A stretch of 64,000 bases of DNA from Cylindrospermum sp. FACHB-282 (GTDB lineage: Bacteria > Cyanobacteriota > Cyanobacteriia > Cyanobacteriales > Nostocaceae): assembly GCF_014697195.1 (NCBI RefSeq), contig NZ_JACJRJ010000009.1, positions 1 to 64,000 on the forward strand, read 5' to 3'. The notes beneath the pieces are model-generated. The model searched no databases, was not told where the DNA came from, and worked only from the letters and a program-made list of their open reading frames with translations. How positions within the stretch are numbered: the stretch's first letter is position 1; the number at the start of each line of letters is the position of its first letter. This document shows positions 16,657-24,296 of this stretch, one piece after another. The position numbers and the translations under genes were made by a program.

Positions 16657-17748
16657 TCAATACAAAAAATTGTAAATATCCTCAGAATTAGCATTCAAAT
16701 AAACTCGTTGTAAATCAATTTTCAAAGTAGAAAATTGCTCATAAATAGCCTGGATTCTCCCATCAATTGAGTTATCCCCTTGATACCAAGCCTTTAACAA
16801 CCCATTCGCCACAATTTGACAGCGATTCATGCCAAAACTTTCTTGTTCAGCAAACTTTTGATCTGGTTCTTCAGCCAACCCTAACCCTGGTGCAAGCTGC
16901 ATTGTAAATAGAGGAATTTCTGACCGAAAATACACTTTATTTTCCCCATACACAACCTGCAAAACTTCCCTAACTGCCTCATAATCCCTTTTATCAAAAT
17001 ACAAAACTCCTGAATCATGCCGTCTGTAGTCCTTGGGATTATACAAAACTTTAAATCTAAAAGGAATTGCTAACTCATTCAAATGCTGTGTTAAACTCCC
17101 CATCACTGCTACAGCACCTTCAGGAGTAAAATTAAAATAAATTCGCACAGTTATCGGTTGAGACTTAGTATCATCAAAACGCTCAAATCCCTGATTGCCT
17201 ACTGCCACATAAAAACCATTTTGTACTCGATTTTTTGGTAAACGAATTGCTACTAAATTACCGACGGCAGCATCTTGTTCAACAGCTTGAAGATGTTTAT
17301 TTCTCTGAATATGTAGCCTCAAACCGCCCTTAGTTACTGCTACACTACCATCAATTTCTTCTCTAAGAATAGCCCAGCCAGAATCAAAATACCCCTCTCC
17401 ACAATTACTTTTATGCAATCGTTCATAAAATCTCACATCTACCCCCATAACAGTATTATTTTCCAAATCTAGAGGTAAATTATTTTCTTCTCCATCTAAT
17501 GCCAATGCACTTTGCATCGAGCCGTTATAATAAATACCATAAAGAAAACTTCGCAGTTGCAAGCTCAGATATTTCTGCTGCATTTGGGCTGGCATCGTCT
17601 GGAAACGTTCAACAAGTTCAACTGGTAATTCTAAGGGTTTGTAATCTGGATGGTGGATGGAAAAATCAGATTTAATTTCAACTTTCTGAGCAATATCTTG
17701 GAAAACTTCTAGTAATTGCCTAGTTGCACCAGTTTGTAATAATTCCAT
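16657..17748 (-). CDS. HopA1-domain protein, candidate phospho-Ser/Thr lyase of a RiPP pathway
   Basis: The 363-residue protein matches the HopA1 effector-like family. It has ITVRIYFNFTPEGAVAVM, IPFRFKVLYNPKDYRRHDSG, FTMQLAPGLGLAEEP and ESFGMNRCQIVANGLL in order. HopA1-domain proteins act in class V lanthipeptide (LxmY) and thioamitide (TvaD-like) pathways, where they eliminate phosphate from phospho-Ser/Thr to give dehydro-residues. The gene starts 25 bases after the APH-like kinase gene ends, so the pair forms an operon, as in those pathways. No secretion signal is visible. The role here is inferred from family and context, and the substrate is not proven. Confidence 0.85.
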   Translation of the reverse strand: MELLQTGATRQLLEVFQDIAQKVEIKSDFSIHHPDYKPLELPVELVERFQTMPAQMQQKYLSLQLRSFLYGIYYNGSMQSALALDGEENNLPLDLENNTVMGVDVRFYERLHKSNCGEGYFDSGWAILREEIDGSVAVTKGGLRLHIQRNKHLQAVEQDAAVGNLVAIRLPKNRVQNGFYVAVGNQGFERFDDTKSQPITVRIYFNFTPEGAVAVMGSLTQHLNELAIPFRFKVLYNPKDYRRHDSGVLYFDKRDYEAVREVLQVVYGENKVYFRSEIPLFTMQLAPGLGLAEEPDQKFAEQESFGMNRCQIVANGLLKAWYQGDNSIDGRIQAIYEQFSTLKIDLQRVYLNANSEDIYNFLY

Positions 17749-17773
17749 AATGATTTAGTAGTAACAAAATGAC

Positions 17774-18934
17774 TTAAACAGTAGAACTATTAAAACGATT
17801 TAATTCAACAGCAGCAGCACCAAAAATGGTTGGCATTGATTGTACAGGACGGCTTAATAAAGTTTTAGCAACTTGAAGCATAGCAATTCCCATATTGCCA
17901 AATAATTTTTGATATTGAATCATCGCTTGAATCTGTTGAATTAAAGTAAATCCTGCAAATTGCACTACTCGCTGCAAAAAATCAGGGCGGTGTTTGATAA
18001 TTTCTGGGAAAGTGTTTAAATAAGCTAGAGTTAATGAACTAATTGAAGGCTGAACTAGTTCTAAAGGTGTTATCGCTAAACGTAGAGATTCTTCAATAGT
18101 CAAAGAATTACTAATAACTAAACTACTTAGCCAGATTTGGATATAGCTACCAATAAGTGTTCCCAAATCAAAAGCTGGATCTCCCCAATTGGAACGTTCC
18201 CAATCAATTAATCGGATAATATTATTACTGGAATCCTGCCAATCTTTTTGCAGCAGGATATTATTCAGTTTCAAATCATTGTGAGTCAGACAAGAGGGAA
18301 TTACAGCATTAGCCAATTCAGCTATAGCCTGCCCCAAACTATCATAACGTTGATAGAGAGCAAAAAACTTTAAACCATCATCAGGAACTAAACCAAATAT
18401 TTCTGGTTCAACCCGTTCTAATTCCTGAATCATCAGCGATACTTGATCAGGAATTAAATTCTGCGAAGGCTGAGAGAAGAACTCCTGATATTCTTGATGG
18501 TTGAAGGTATCACTATGAATAGTCCCTAGAATAGTGCCAAGTTTCGTAGCGATTTCTACAGGGAAGTTTTTACCTTTATCATAGAATTCCATTAAATCCT
18601 GATAATCATCCAGATATCTAAAGACAATAATAGAATTTTCTGGATCAAAATGTAGCACCTCTGACAAGAAGAATCGATATTTATCAAGATCAGGAAATTT
18701 TTGTAGAAAGTCTTGAATTCGCCACTCACTCAAAAATTCACCAGCCGTTTTTCCTTCCTGATTGTGCCGTTCTTGCTTAACTAACACTTTATTGCTATCT
18801 GAAAAACTCAGTAATAAATTAAAGTTTTTGCCTGTAAGTCGTTCTATATGACTGGGAGGTTGCTCAGACCCATTAAATAAACTCTGTGCCACTAAATAAT
18901 CAAAAATATTATGTGAATTTAAAATAAATGTCAT
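17774..18934 (-). CDS. APH-fold kinase, candidate RiPP Ser/Thr kinase
   Basis: The 386-residue protein has the aminoglycoside-phosphotransferase fold. HNDLKLNN near residue 220 supplies the catalytic Asp and metal-binding Asn, and LIDWE near residue 244 is the DFG equivalent. The N-terminal lobe includes VLVKQE, a likely ATP-binding Lys. Paired with a HopA1 gene, it corresponds to LxmK/TvaC-type kinases that phosphorylate Ser/Thr of a precursor peptide. It is the first gene of the minus-strand pair. Antibiotic resistance is less likely given the partner and the GG-leader exporter nearby. The stretch upstream (18935-19235) has no gene but contains GGGACATAATTGTTT at 19026-19040. Confidence 0.82.
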   Translation of the reverse strand: MTFILNSHNIFDYLVAQSLFNGSEQPPSHIERLTGKNFNLLLSFSDSNKVLVKQERHNQEGKTAGEFLSEWRIQDFLQKFPDLDKYRFFLSEVLHFDPENSIIVFRYLDDYQDLMEFYDKGKNFPVEIATKLGTILGTIHSDTFNHQEYQEFFSQPSQNLIPDQVSLMIQELERVEPEIFGLVPDDGLKFFALYQRYDSLGQAIAELANAVIPSCLTHNDLKLNNILLQKDWQDSSNNIIRLIDWERSNWGDPAFDLGTLIGSYIQIWLSSLVISNSLTIEESLRLAITPLELVQPSISSLTLAYLNTFPEIIKHRPDFLQRVVQFAGFTLIQQIQAMIQYQKLFGNMGIAMLQVAKTLLSRPVQSMPTIFGAAAVELNRFNSSTV

Positions 18935-19235
18935 AGGTCTTGAAAGTACTAATACATTGTATTGTGACTAAGATATAGATTGACATTTAACAGCTACCAA
19001 AGCAACTACTGCGGCCTGATATATTGGGACATAATTGTTTTAGTATTGACACAAATAAAACTGTGATTTACGGCGCTGTATGCCATTTTGGATTTTAGGT
19101 TTTGGATTGGGAATCCCCTTCTGTGTCAGGGTTCTATAGAACCATCTGTCGCCATCATTTTTCTTTTTTGGTATTAGATGCGTAAACTCGGTGTTTTTTG
19201 GCGGTATCACCGAAGATATTGTGTGAAAACGAGAT

Positions 19236-19418
19236 TATTAGGACTTACGCATTGACAAAAAATGCTAAATATGTGTCGGCTGGCTTTATTCATTGAAAAT
19301 CTTAATCCGTGCGTTAGGGAACGCACGCTACGGGTAGGATGCGTCAAGAGACCCATCAAAACACCATTAAAAAAGCCCAAAATTAGGATGAATTTCCAAA
19401 GGCAGTAAGTCCTAATTA
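19236..19418. mobile_element. MITE with GGACTTAC terminal inverted repeats
   Basis: TTAGGACTTAC at 19238-19248 and GTAAGTCCTAA at 19405-19415 are perfect inverted ends of a non-coding element of about 180 bp. A TA/TTA duplication at the borders is consistent with IS630-type insertion. The interior holds another hairpin (CGTGCGTTAGGGAACGCACG). No transposase is encoded. A 110-codon frame across it is probably spurious. Confidence 0.75.
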
Positions 19419-19564
19419 TATAAGCCGCCAACAAGGGTTGGCTTGCCAATTTTAGGCAGGTTTTTCCCAAGAGAGGTTGAAAGCCTGCCGTATTCTTTTT
19501 GTAACACGGGATAGATTTTACCAACGGGCGATCGCACAATCCTGTGTTTTTTCTCTAAGTCAAT

Positions 19565-19909
19565 CTAGGGACACTCAATGCGTTTGCCATTTTGAGTGCA
19601 AGTAGGTTCACCTAGTATTACTGTCCCATTCGGTCGCTTCTTAGCAGCAGTACCAGTAGAGGGTCGCCCTGAAGTCAGTTTCTGATCGCTAATCTCACTG
19701 GTTGTTTGGGGCTGATGGGTAGGTATCCCCAAGGGTTTTTTCTTTTCCCAGGGGCACTTGATGGGCAAGCCACGACTATCTGTGCATGGTACCTGTTGTT
19801 CAAGACCACCTGGTTGTGTGGTTAGCGATTGCTGCTGTGCCATAGCAGCAGGAGAGACTACCACAGTTGCCAAGAGTGTCATGTTAATCAATTTGTGTAT
19901 GCAATGCAT
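19565..19909 (-). CDS. Small secreted protein, unknown function
   Basis: The 114-residue protein has a signal peptide of about 24 residues (NMTLLATVVVSPAAMAQ). The mature part is rich in Pro, Gln, Thr and Lys and ends in TCTQNGKRIECP. Two cysteine pairs could form disulphides in the periplasm. No domain is recognised. The 3' end and downstream flank also occur as a decayed copy at 9261-9375. The next upstream feature is the tRNA-Cys gene on the same strand. Confidence 0.65.
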   Translation of the reverse strand: MHCIHKLINMTLLATVVVSPAAMAQQQSLTTQPGGLEQQVPCTDSRGLPIKCPWEKKKPLGIPTHQPQTTSEISDQKLTSGRPSTGTAAKKRPNGTVILGEPTCTQNGKRIECP

Positions 19910-20065
19910 AATCTTTTTGTTTGTTTTAGATGCTTACACAATTTGAATAGGATAGACTTTCCTGGTTTATGCAGGAGTAAAGAAAGTTTTTCGTACTCAT
20001 GCTTATTTTTTTAGTTGTTTAAGCCAAAATACACAGCTATTGCTCTAGTGACTATCACTATGTTT

Positions 20066-20084
20066 AACAGGCGTCCCGCCTGTT
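20066..20084 (-). terminator. Hairpin downstream of tRNA-Cys
   Basis: AACAGGC at 20066-20072 pairs with GCCTGTT at 20078-20084 around a 5-base loop, 53 bases past the tRNA 3' end on the minus strand. There is no strong U-run, so it may instead be the common GGCG-TCC-CGCC repeat. Confidence 0.4.
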
Positions 20085-20136
20085 CTAGCGTTAAACCGGG
20101 TTGATTTGGCCTTACCGAAAAGGCTGAAAAGATTAA

Positions 20137-20207
<71 letters not shown>

Positions 20208-20581
20208 GGACTCACAATTACCTATATTAGCAGCATTTGACTGTAAATGGCATCCCCTGCCAGAAAAATTTTGGGGTTTGAGTAAGTCAGGGGTAAATGG
20301 CAGCGTTGGTAAGATGTTTATTGCATGAAGATCAAACAAATCTTAGATCATCTACCTTAAGATAGGTAAAAAATAAAATTAGTTAATTTCTGGGATAATT
20401 TGTATAAAAATAAATTAACGTATTAAGTACAGCCTAGTTAACTAAATTTATACATAGTCTATGATCTAGGAGGTGAATTGGTGAATTTGGTGAGGTTGTT
20501 TTAGCTATCAGGCTAATTTGGTTAGTTGAGTTAAAATAAGTTACTTTCCGGCAAGGAGAATCGGATATTAAGACGCATACT
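20208..20581. other. Gap with a micro-ORF behind a perfect Shine-Dalgarno
   Basis: No full gene is present. AGGAGGT at 20468-20474 precedes GTG 20481, which opens a seven-codon frame (MNLVRLF) to a TAG at 20502-20504. It could be a leader peptide ahead of the phosphoesterase gene or chance. The rest is AT-rich with no clear repeats. Confidence 0.3.
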
Positions 20582-21415
20582 TTGGTTTCAGCGAACATAA
20601 ATCAAGTTTCTCCGGTATTCATTGCCCAACTCACAGATATACATCTGTTTGCGGCGGAAGATCAACGGCTGCTAGGAATGCCAACTACGGAGTCTTTTCA
20701 GGCAGTGATCAAGCGATTAAAGGAACTACAATCTGAACTTGATTTTTTAATATTAACAGGAAATTTGTCTGGTGATGCTACGGGTGAATCTTATGAAAAT
20801 CTGCAAGATTTACTGAATCCGCTGAAAATACCGACGTATTGGTTACCGGGAAATCATGATTGTGCGATCGCCACGCCGGGAGGAGGCATCGCCATGGATG
20901 AAGTCTTAAATCTGGGGATGGTTTCCCGAAGGAAATCTTTTAAACGTGGTAATTGGAATTTTATCTTACTTAACTCCTCCGTAGCGGGGTCTATGCATGG
21001 TCATCTTTCAGCTAAAACTCTAGATTGGCTGGACTCGGAGTTAAAATTGCTAGGCAACAACCCGACTTTGGTGTCACTACATCATCCACCTTTTCTCGTA
21101 AATTCTGAATGGCTGGATATTAACACCCTACAAAATTCTGAGGAATTGTTTGCTATTTTAGATCGCCACTCGCAAGTCAAGTTAGTTTTATTTGGTCACA
21201 TTCACCAGGAATTTCAACGCACCCGTCACAATGTTGACTATTTGAGTAGTCCCTCAACTTGCGTTCAGTTTCTGTCAGACAGTCCCACTTTTGCCATTGA
21301 TGATAAATTCCCTGGGTTTCGTCTACTAAAACTTTACCCCAACGGGACTTGGGAAACTTGGGTGGAACGTGTTCCTTATTTTTGCCCTCCAGAGTCAGAA
21401 GCCAAAGAATATTAG
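20582..21415 (+). CDS. CpdA-like metallophosphoesterase with a changed metal-site residue
   Basis: The 277-residue protein has the calcineurin-like metallophosphoesterase motifs AQLTDIHLF, PGNHD, HHPP and FGHIHQE of the CpdA (cAMP phosphodiesterase) group. The second motif, normally GD with a metal-bridging Asp, reads LTGNLSGD here, with Asn at residue 61. That may lower or alter activity. The listed TTG start sits 23 bases after AAGGAG (20553-20558). An in-frame ATT at 20567 has an 8-base spacer and could be the real, rare start. It probably acts in the cytoplasm on a cyclic nucleotide or another phosphodiester. Confidence 0.8.
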   Translation: MVSANINQVSPVFIAQLTDIHLFAAEDQRLLGMPTTESFQAVIKRLKELQSELDFLILTGNLSGDATGESYENLQDLLNPLKIPTYWLPGNHDCAIATPGGGIAMDEVLNLGMVSRRKSFKRGNWNFILLNSSVAGSMHGHLSAKTLDWLDSELKLLGNNPTLVSLHHPPFLVNSEWLDINTLQNSEELFAILDRHSQVKLVLFGHIHQEFQRTRHNVDYLSSPSTCVQFLSDSPTFAIDDKFPGFRLLKLYPNGTWETWVERVPYFCPPESEAKEY

Positions 21416-21454
21416 CAGAATGCTGAGTATTGACTACTCAGCACTCATCACTGA

Positions 21455-22054
21455 TCACTCAGCGCTGACTTTCACTTCATCGGCAAAACTACCCCAACGC
21501 ACAAAGTGAAATGGCCCGGCGACAGAACCCCAAATATGCTGATTATTTTCTAGATCCCGTCCTCTGTCGAGGCTGATAAATTTCTCTTCGTTAATCTCAA
21601 ATTCACTATCCAAATAGGTTTTGTGCCCTTTGCGAAAGACGATGCAACCTTTGCCTGGTTCAACCTTGCCTTTGAAGCTGTTACCAGTCCACTCGACAAG
21701 CATATTACAGCCTGATAATTTTTCTAAGTCATCGCTGTTTAAAGTTTGGAGGCGTTGCAAGTCACGGGATGCACCGTAGAACTTTTCTTCGTTTTTGACA
21801 ATGTAGTTTTCTATTTGGATGTGATCTCCGGCGTTGATCAACTTCAACACCCGCAAGCGATAAGGGTCATTTAGCATATAGTCATAAGCTTGTTCGACAA
21901 ACAAACCTACCCCTGATAACACTTCTAGGGGCAAGGGACGCATACAAACGCGAATATGAGCGAAAAAAGGTGGGTTTTCAAATGCTTGCGCTTGATTACT
22001 AAAATCGGCTGCCATCCAGCGGGCTAAAGTGGCAATGTCTGAAGAATGAGTCAT
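21455..22054 (-). CDS. cpcT: Phycobiliprotein lyase CpcT/CpeT
   Basis: The 199-residue protein begins MTHSSDIATLARWMAADFSN and contains the block FFAHIRVCMRPLPLEV, both typical of the CpcT/CpeT chromophore lyases. CpcT attaches phycocyanobilin to the second cysteine of beta-phycocyanin. A longer frame starts at 22177, but its extra 41 residues (including TPNPQSPIPK) translate common intergenic repeat sequence, so I start at ATG 22054. In Anabaena PCC 7120 cpcT (all5339) also lies beside the heterocyst glycolipid island, so the synteny supports the call. Confidence 0.92.
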   Translation of the reverse strand: MTHSSDIATLARWMAADFSNQAQAFENPPFFAHIRVCMRPLPLEVLSGVGLFVEQAYDYMLNDPYRLRVLKLINAGDHIQIENYIVKNEEKFYGASRDLQRLQTLNSDDLEKLSGCNMLVEWTGNSFKGKVEPGKGCIVFRKGHKTYLDSEFEINEEKFISLDRGRDLENNQHIWGSVAGPFHFVRWGSFADEVKVSAE

Positions 22055-22262
22055 TTTAGGGATTGGGGACTGGGGGTTAGGGGTAAAAATAATCTGGGAA
22101 TATTTTAAAGCTTGGTCATGGAAAATGGGCAATAAGGGATAATTAACGTTGCTTAATGCGTCAAACAAATTGGTCATCCCCAGACAATTTACCTAAAACA
22201 GCAGAAGGCTCTCACTGTATTTGGTACTCCAAAGATGTCACTTAAATTGAGGTAAAGTAACC

Positions 22263-23504
22263 ATGCTACGGCGCTTAAGTTTTATAGTCACTACTGTTAT
22301 TTTCTGGCATCTGTGCAGTGCTGTGACCCTGGCAGAGACTAAAAAGCCGGAACAACTGGATAAATTTCTTCCAGGCCCATTAGAAGTTATTATACCCGAT
22401 CCACTGCTACCACCTTTGTGGGACAAACAGCCGTTAACTCTGGAACAACGGCAAAAGTTGGAGACGGCGCTAGATGAGTTAAATCAAGAAGCAGCGGTGA
22501 CGTTACAAGGGGGGGATAGGGTAAAAGCCTATGAGATTTGGAATCGGGAACTGCGGTTGCGGCGTCTTTTGGGTTCATTAGCTGAGGTGCAAGCGCTGTC
22601 ACGAGTGGGTGCGATCGCCTGGAATCAAAATGAACGGGAAGAACTAAAGTATATTACACAGCGATTGCAAGCCATTCAAAAGCCGAAACCAGCGAAAAAA
22701 AAGGATGCCCCAAAAACCCCTGATTTAGAACTTTGGCGATCGCTTGGTGAGGCTTACCAAAAAATCCGTGTACCCAAATTAGCCATAGAAGCTTATAACC
22801 AAGTTTTAGCATTGGTGCGACAGCAAAAAGATACCACCGCAGAACTAGAAACCCTGAAAACGATTGGGGAACTGCATCTGAGTTGGTTTGATTATCTAAG
22901 CGCCGCAGCCACCTATGAGGAATTGCTGGGCTTTGCTACCATCCAGGGTGATGGAGTCAACGAAATAGCATATTTGCAACAGCTAGCGTATATTTACCAG
23001 CAGGCAAAACAGCCACAGAAAGCCATTAATGTACTTGATAAGCTAGTAAAAATCTACACTAATGAAAACAATCTGACTCAAATTTCTGGGTTGAAAATTG
23101 CGATCGCCACAAATTACGAATCCCTAGGACAGGAAAATCCCAGTTTACTGCAACAGGCTTTTAACAACTATCAAGAAGCTTATACCACTGCTTGGCAACT
23201 GCAACAGTTTGTGATTGCTAGTGAAGCTTTGCAAAAGATCATCGCGCTGTACCGTTCTCAAGGACAAATAGAAGCCGCTTTGCAAACTAGCCAGATTCTC
23301 CTAACTGCAGAACAACTAGCCACCAACTTTTATGGCTTGATGCAAGCCTACGACGAAATGGGAAAATTATATTTAGAACGCCAACAGTATCCCCAAGCAC
23401 TCACAGCCTTTCAAAAAGGTCTAGAACTAGCCCAAGAACTCAAACACCAAGAAGCATACTTTACTCAGCAAATTGAAAAACTCTCAACTCCTGCTGATAA
23501 ATAA
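22263..23504 (+). CDS. Secreted TPR-repeat protein
   Basis: The 413-residue protein has a signal peptide of about 24 residues (FIVTTVIFWHLCSAVTLAE), a proline-rich linker and at least six helical TPR-like repeats from residue 150 on, such as YQKIRVPKLAIEAYNQVLAL and MGKLYLERQQYPQALTAFQK. It is probably a periplasmic scaffold. It is divergent from cpcT with about 200 bases between the starts. No enzyme motif is seen, so the role is unknown. Confidence 0.8.
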   Translation: MLRRLSFIVTTVIFWHLCSAVTLAETKKPEQLDKFLPGPLEVIIPDPLLPPLWDKQPLTLEQRQKLETALDELNQEAAVTLQGGDRVKAYEIWNRELRLRRLLGSLAEVQALSRVGAIAWNQNEREELKYITQRLQAIQKPKPAKKKDAPKTPDLELWRSLGEAYQKIRVPKLAIEAYNQVLALVRQQKDTTAELETLKTIGELHLSWFDYLSAAATYEELLGFATIQGDGVNEIAYLQQLAYIYQQAKQPQKAINVLDKLVKIYTNENNLTQISGLKIAIATNYESLGQENPSLLQQAFNNYQEAYTTAWQLQQFVIASEALQKIIALYRSQGQIEAALQTSQILLTAEQLATNFYGLMQAYDEMGKLYLERQQYPQALTAFQKGLELAQELKHQEAYFTQQIEKLSTPADK

Positions 23505-23672
23505 ATTCAGTTCAGGTGACTCTATATCCTTATCCTTTCTTTTTTCGGTTAAACGTTTGGATAAATTCAGCCCCCCGATGGGGGGATATTCCCTAAAAAT
23601 CTGCAATTATCGCCAATCCCTAATTCTCCATTATGGGAATTTTTACTGTCTTCTAAAAATACCCAAAAAGAA

Positions 23673-23690
23673 AGTCCGCTTTCGCGGACT
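23673..23690 (+). terminator. Hairpin downstream of the TPR gene
   Basis: AGTCCGC (23673-23679) pairs with GCGGACT (23684-23690) around TTTC, 170 bases after the TPR stop. A second GC-rich palindrome, CCCCCCGATGGGGGG, lies about 100 bases earlier. Either could end the transcript, although U-runs are weak. Confidence 0.4.
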
Positions 23691-23801
23691 GTGGACATTG
23701 GATAAGGTTAAGTTGTCACCAAGAGAGCCTACAAGTTGTTAGACTTAAATATATTTTTCCTGACAAAGCTATAAAAATCAAGTCCCTCTAATAGAAGCTA
23801 G

Positions 23802-23826
23802 AGACATAAGTTAAGGAGTTATGTCT
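23802..23826. repeat. Palindrome AGACATAA-9-TTATGTCT, copy 1
   Basis: AGACATAA at 23802-23809 and TTATGTCT at 23819-23826 form a perfect 8-bp inverted repeat with a 9-base loop. An equal palindrome lies 129 bases downstream. It stands in a gene-free stretch (23505-24296). Confidence 0.75.
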
Positions 23827-23930
23827 AAAAAAAATATTATTTAGATCCAATATTTGTAGATATTTCTTATTTTAGATAGTTGACTTAACAGTAAGGTTAT
23901 GAATATGGTAATTTATCTAACTGCAACTTG

Positions 23931-23955
23931 AGACATAACTAAGAGAATTATGTCT
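23931..23955. repeat. Palindrome AGACATAA-9-TTATGTCT, copy 2
   Basis: The arms are the same 8 bp as at 23802-23826, with a different 9-base centre. The fixed spacing and changed loop suggest paired protein-binding sites or ends of a small element bounded by inverted repeats. Confidence 0.75.
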
Positions 23956-24010
23956 GAATTTTTATCAAATTAAACATTTTATTTTTGCATTCCTCCAGAA
24001 ATAGTAATGA

Positions 24011-24047
24011 AAAAACAAAAAAACCCCAGAAGCGATTACTTCTGAGG
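24011..24047 (-). terminator. Intrinsic terminator on the minus strand
   Basis: On the minus strand CCTCAGAAG, a 6-base loop and CTTCTGGGG are followed by a T-rich tract. It lies 250 bases downstream of hglT and probably ends its transcript, leaving a long 3' UTR. It could instead end a small RNA from 24050-24290. Confidence 0.75.
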
Positions 24048-24296
24048 CATGAGTATTTTTAGGCACAGTTTAGGACAATAGCAATGATGGTGTTAGTCTA
24101 GGTAGACAATCACTCAACTAACACTTCTCTTTGGCGGATTTCTGAGAATCTCAAACTTGTAACCTAAAAGCCCACAAGTTATTACCTCAATAATCTACCA
24201 GAGACAATCAAAGACTTGTAGCCAATTTGGCGCGTTTTTTTTCTAGGCAGAGACAACTGTATTTCCCGCCATTGAAAACGGACGATCACTGACCAA

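Noticed and set aside
17774-18934. Aminoglycoside resistance gene
   Set aside because: The fold is APH-like, but the tight pairing with a HopA1 gene beside a GG-leader peptide and PCAT exporter points to peptide modification.
19207-19539. 110-codon minus-strand frame between the kinase gene and the small secreted protein gene
   Set aside because: It spans a MITE with terminal inverted repeats and translates its hairpin; it shows no domain-like features.
22055-22177. N-terminal extension of CpcT by 41 residues
   Set aside because: The extra codons translate CCCCAATC-type intergenic repeats, and the conserved N-terminus begins at ATG 22054.
23473-23742. 89-codon plus-strand frame after the TPR gene
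   Set aside because: It overlaps the TPR gene end and runs through two hairpins; it has no ribosome site and no recognisable protein character.
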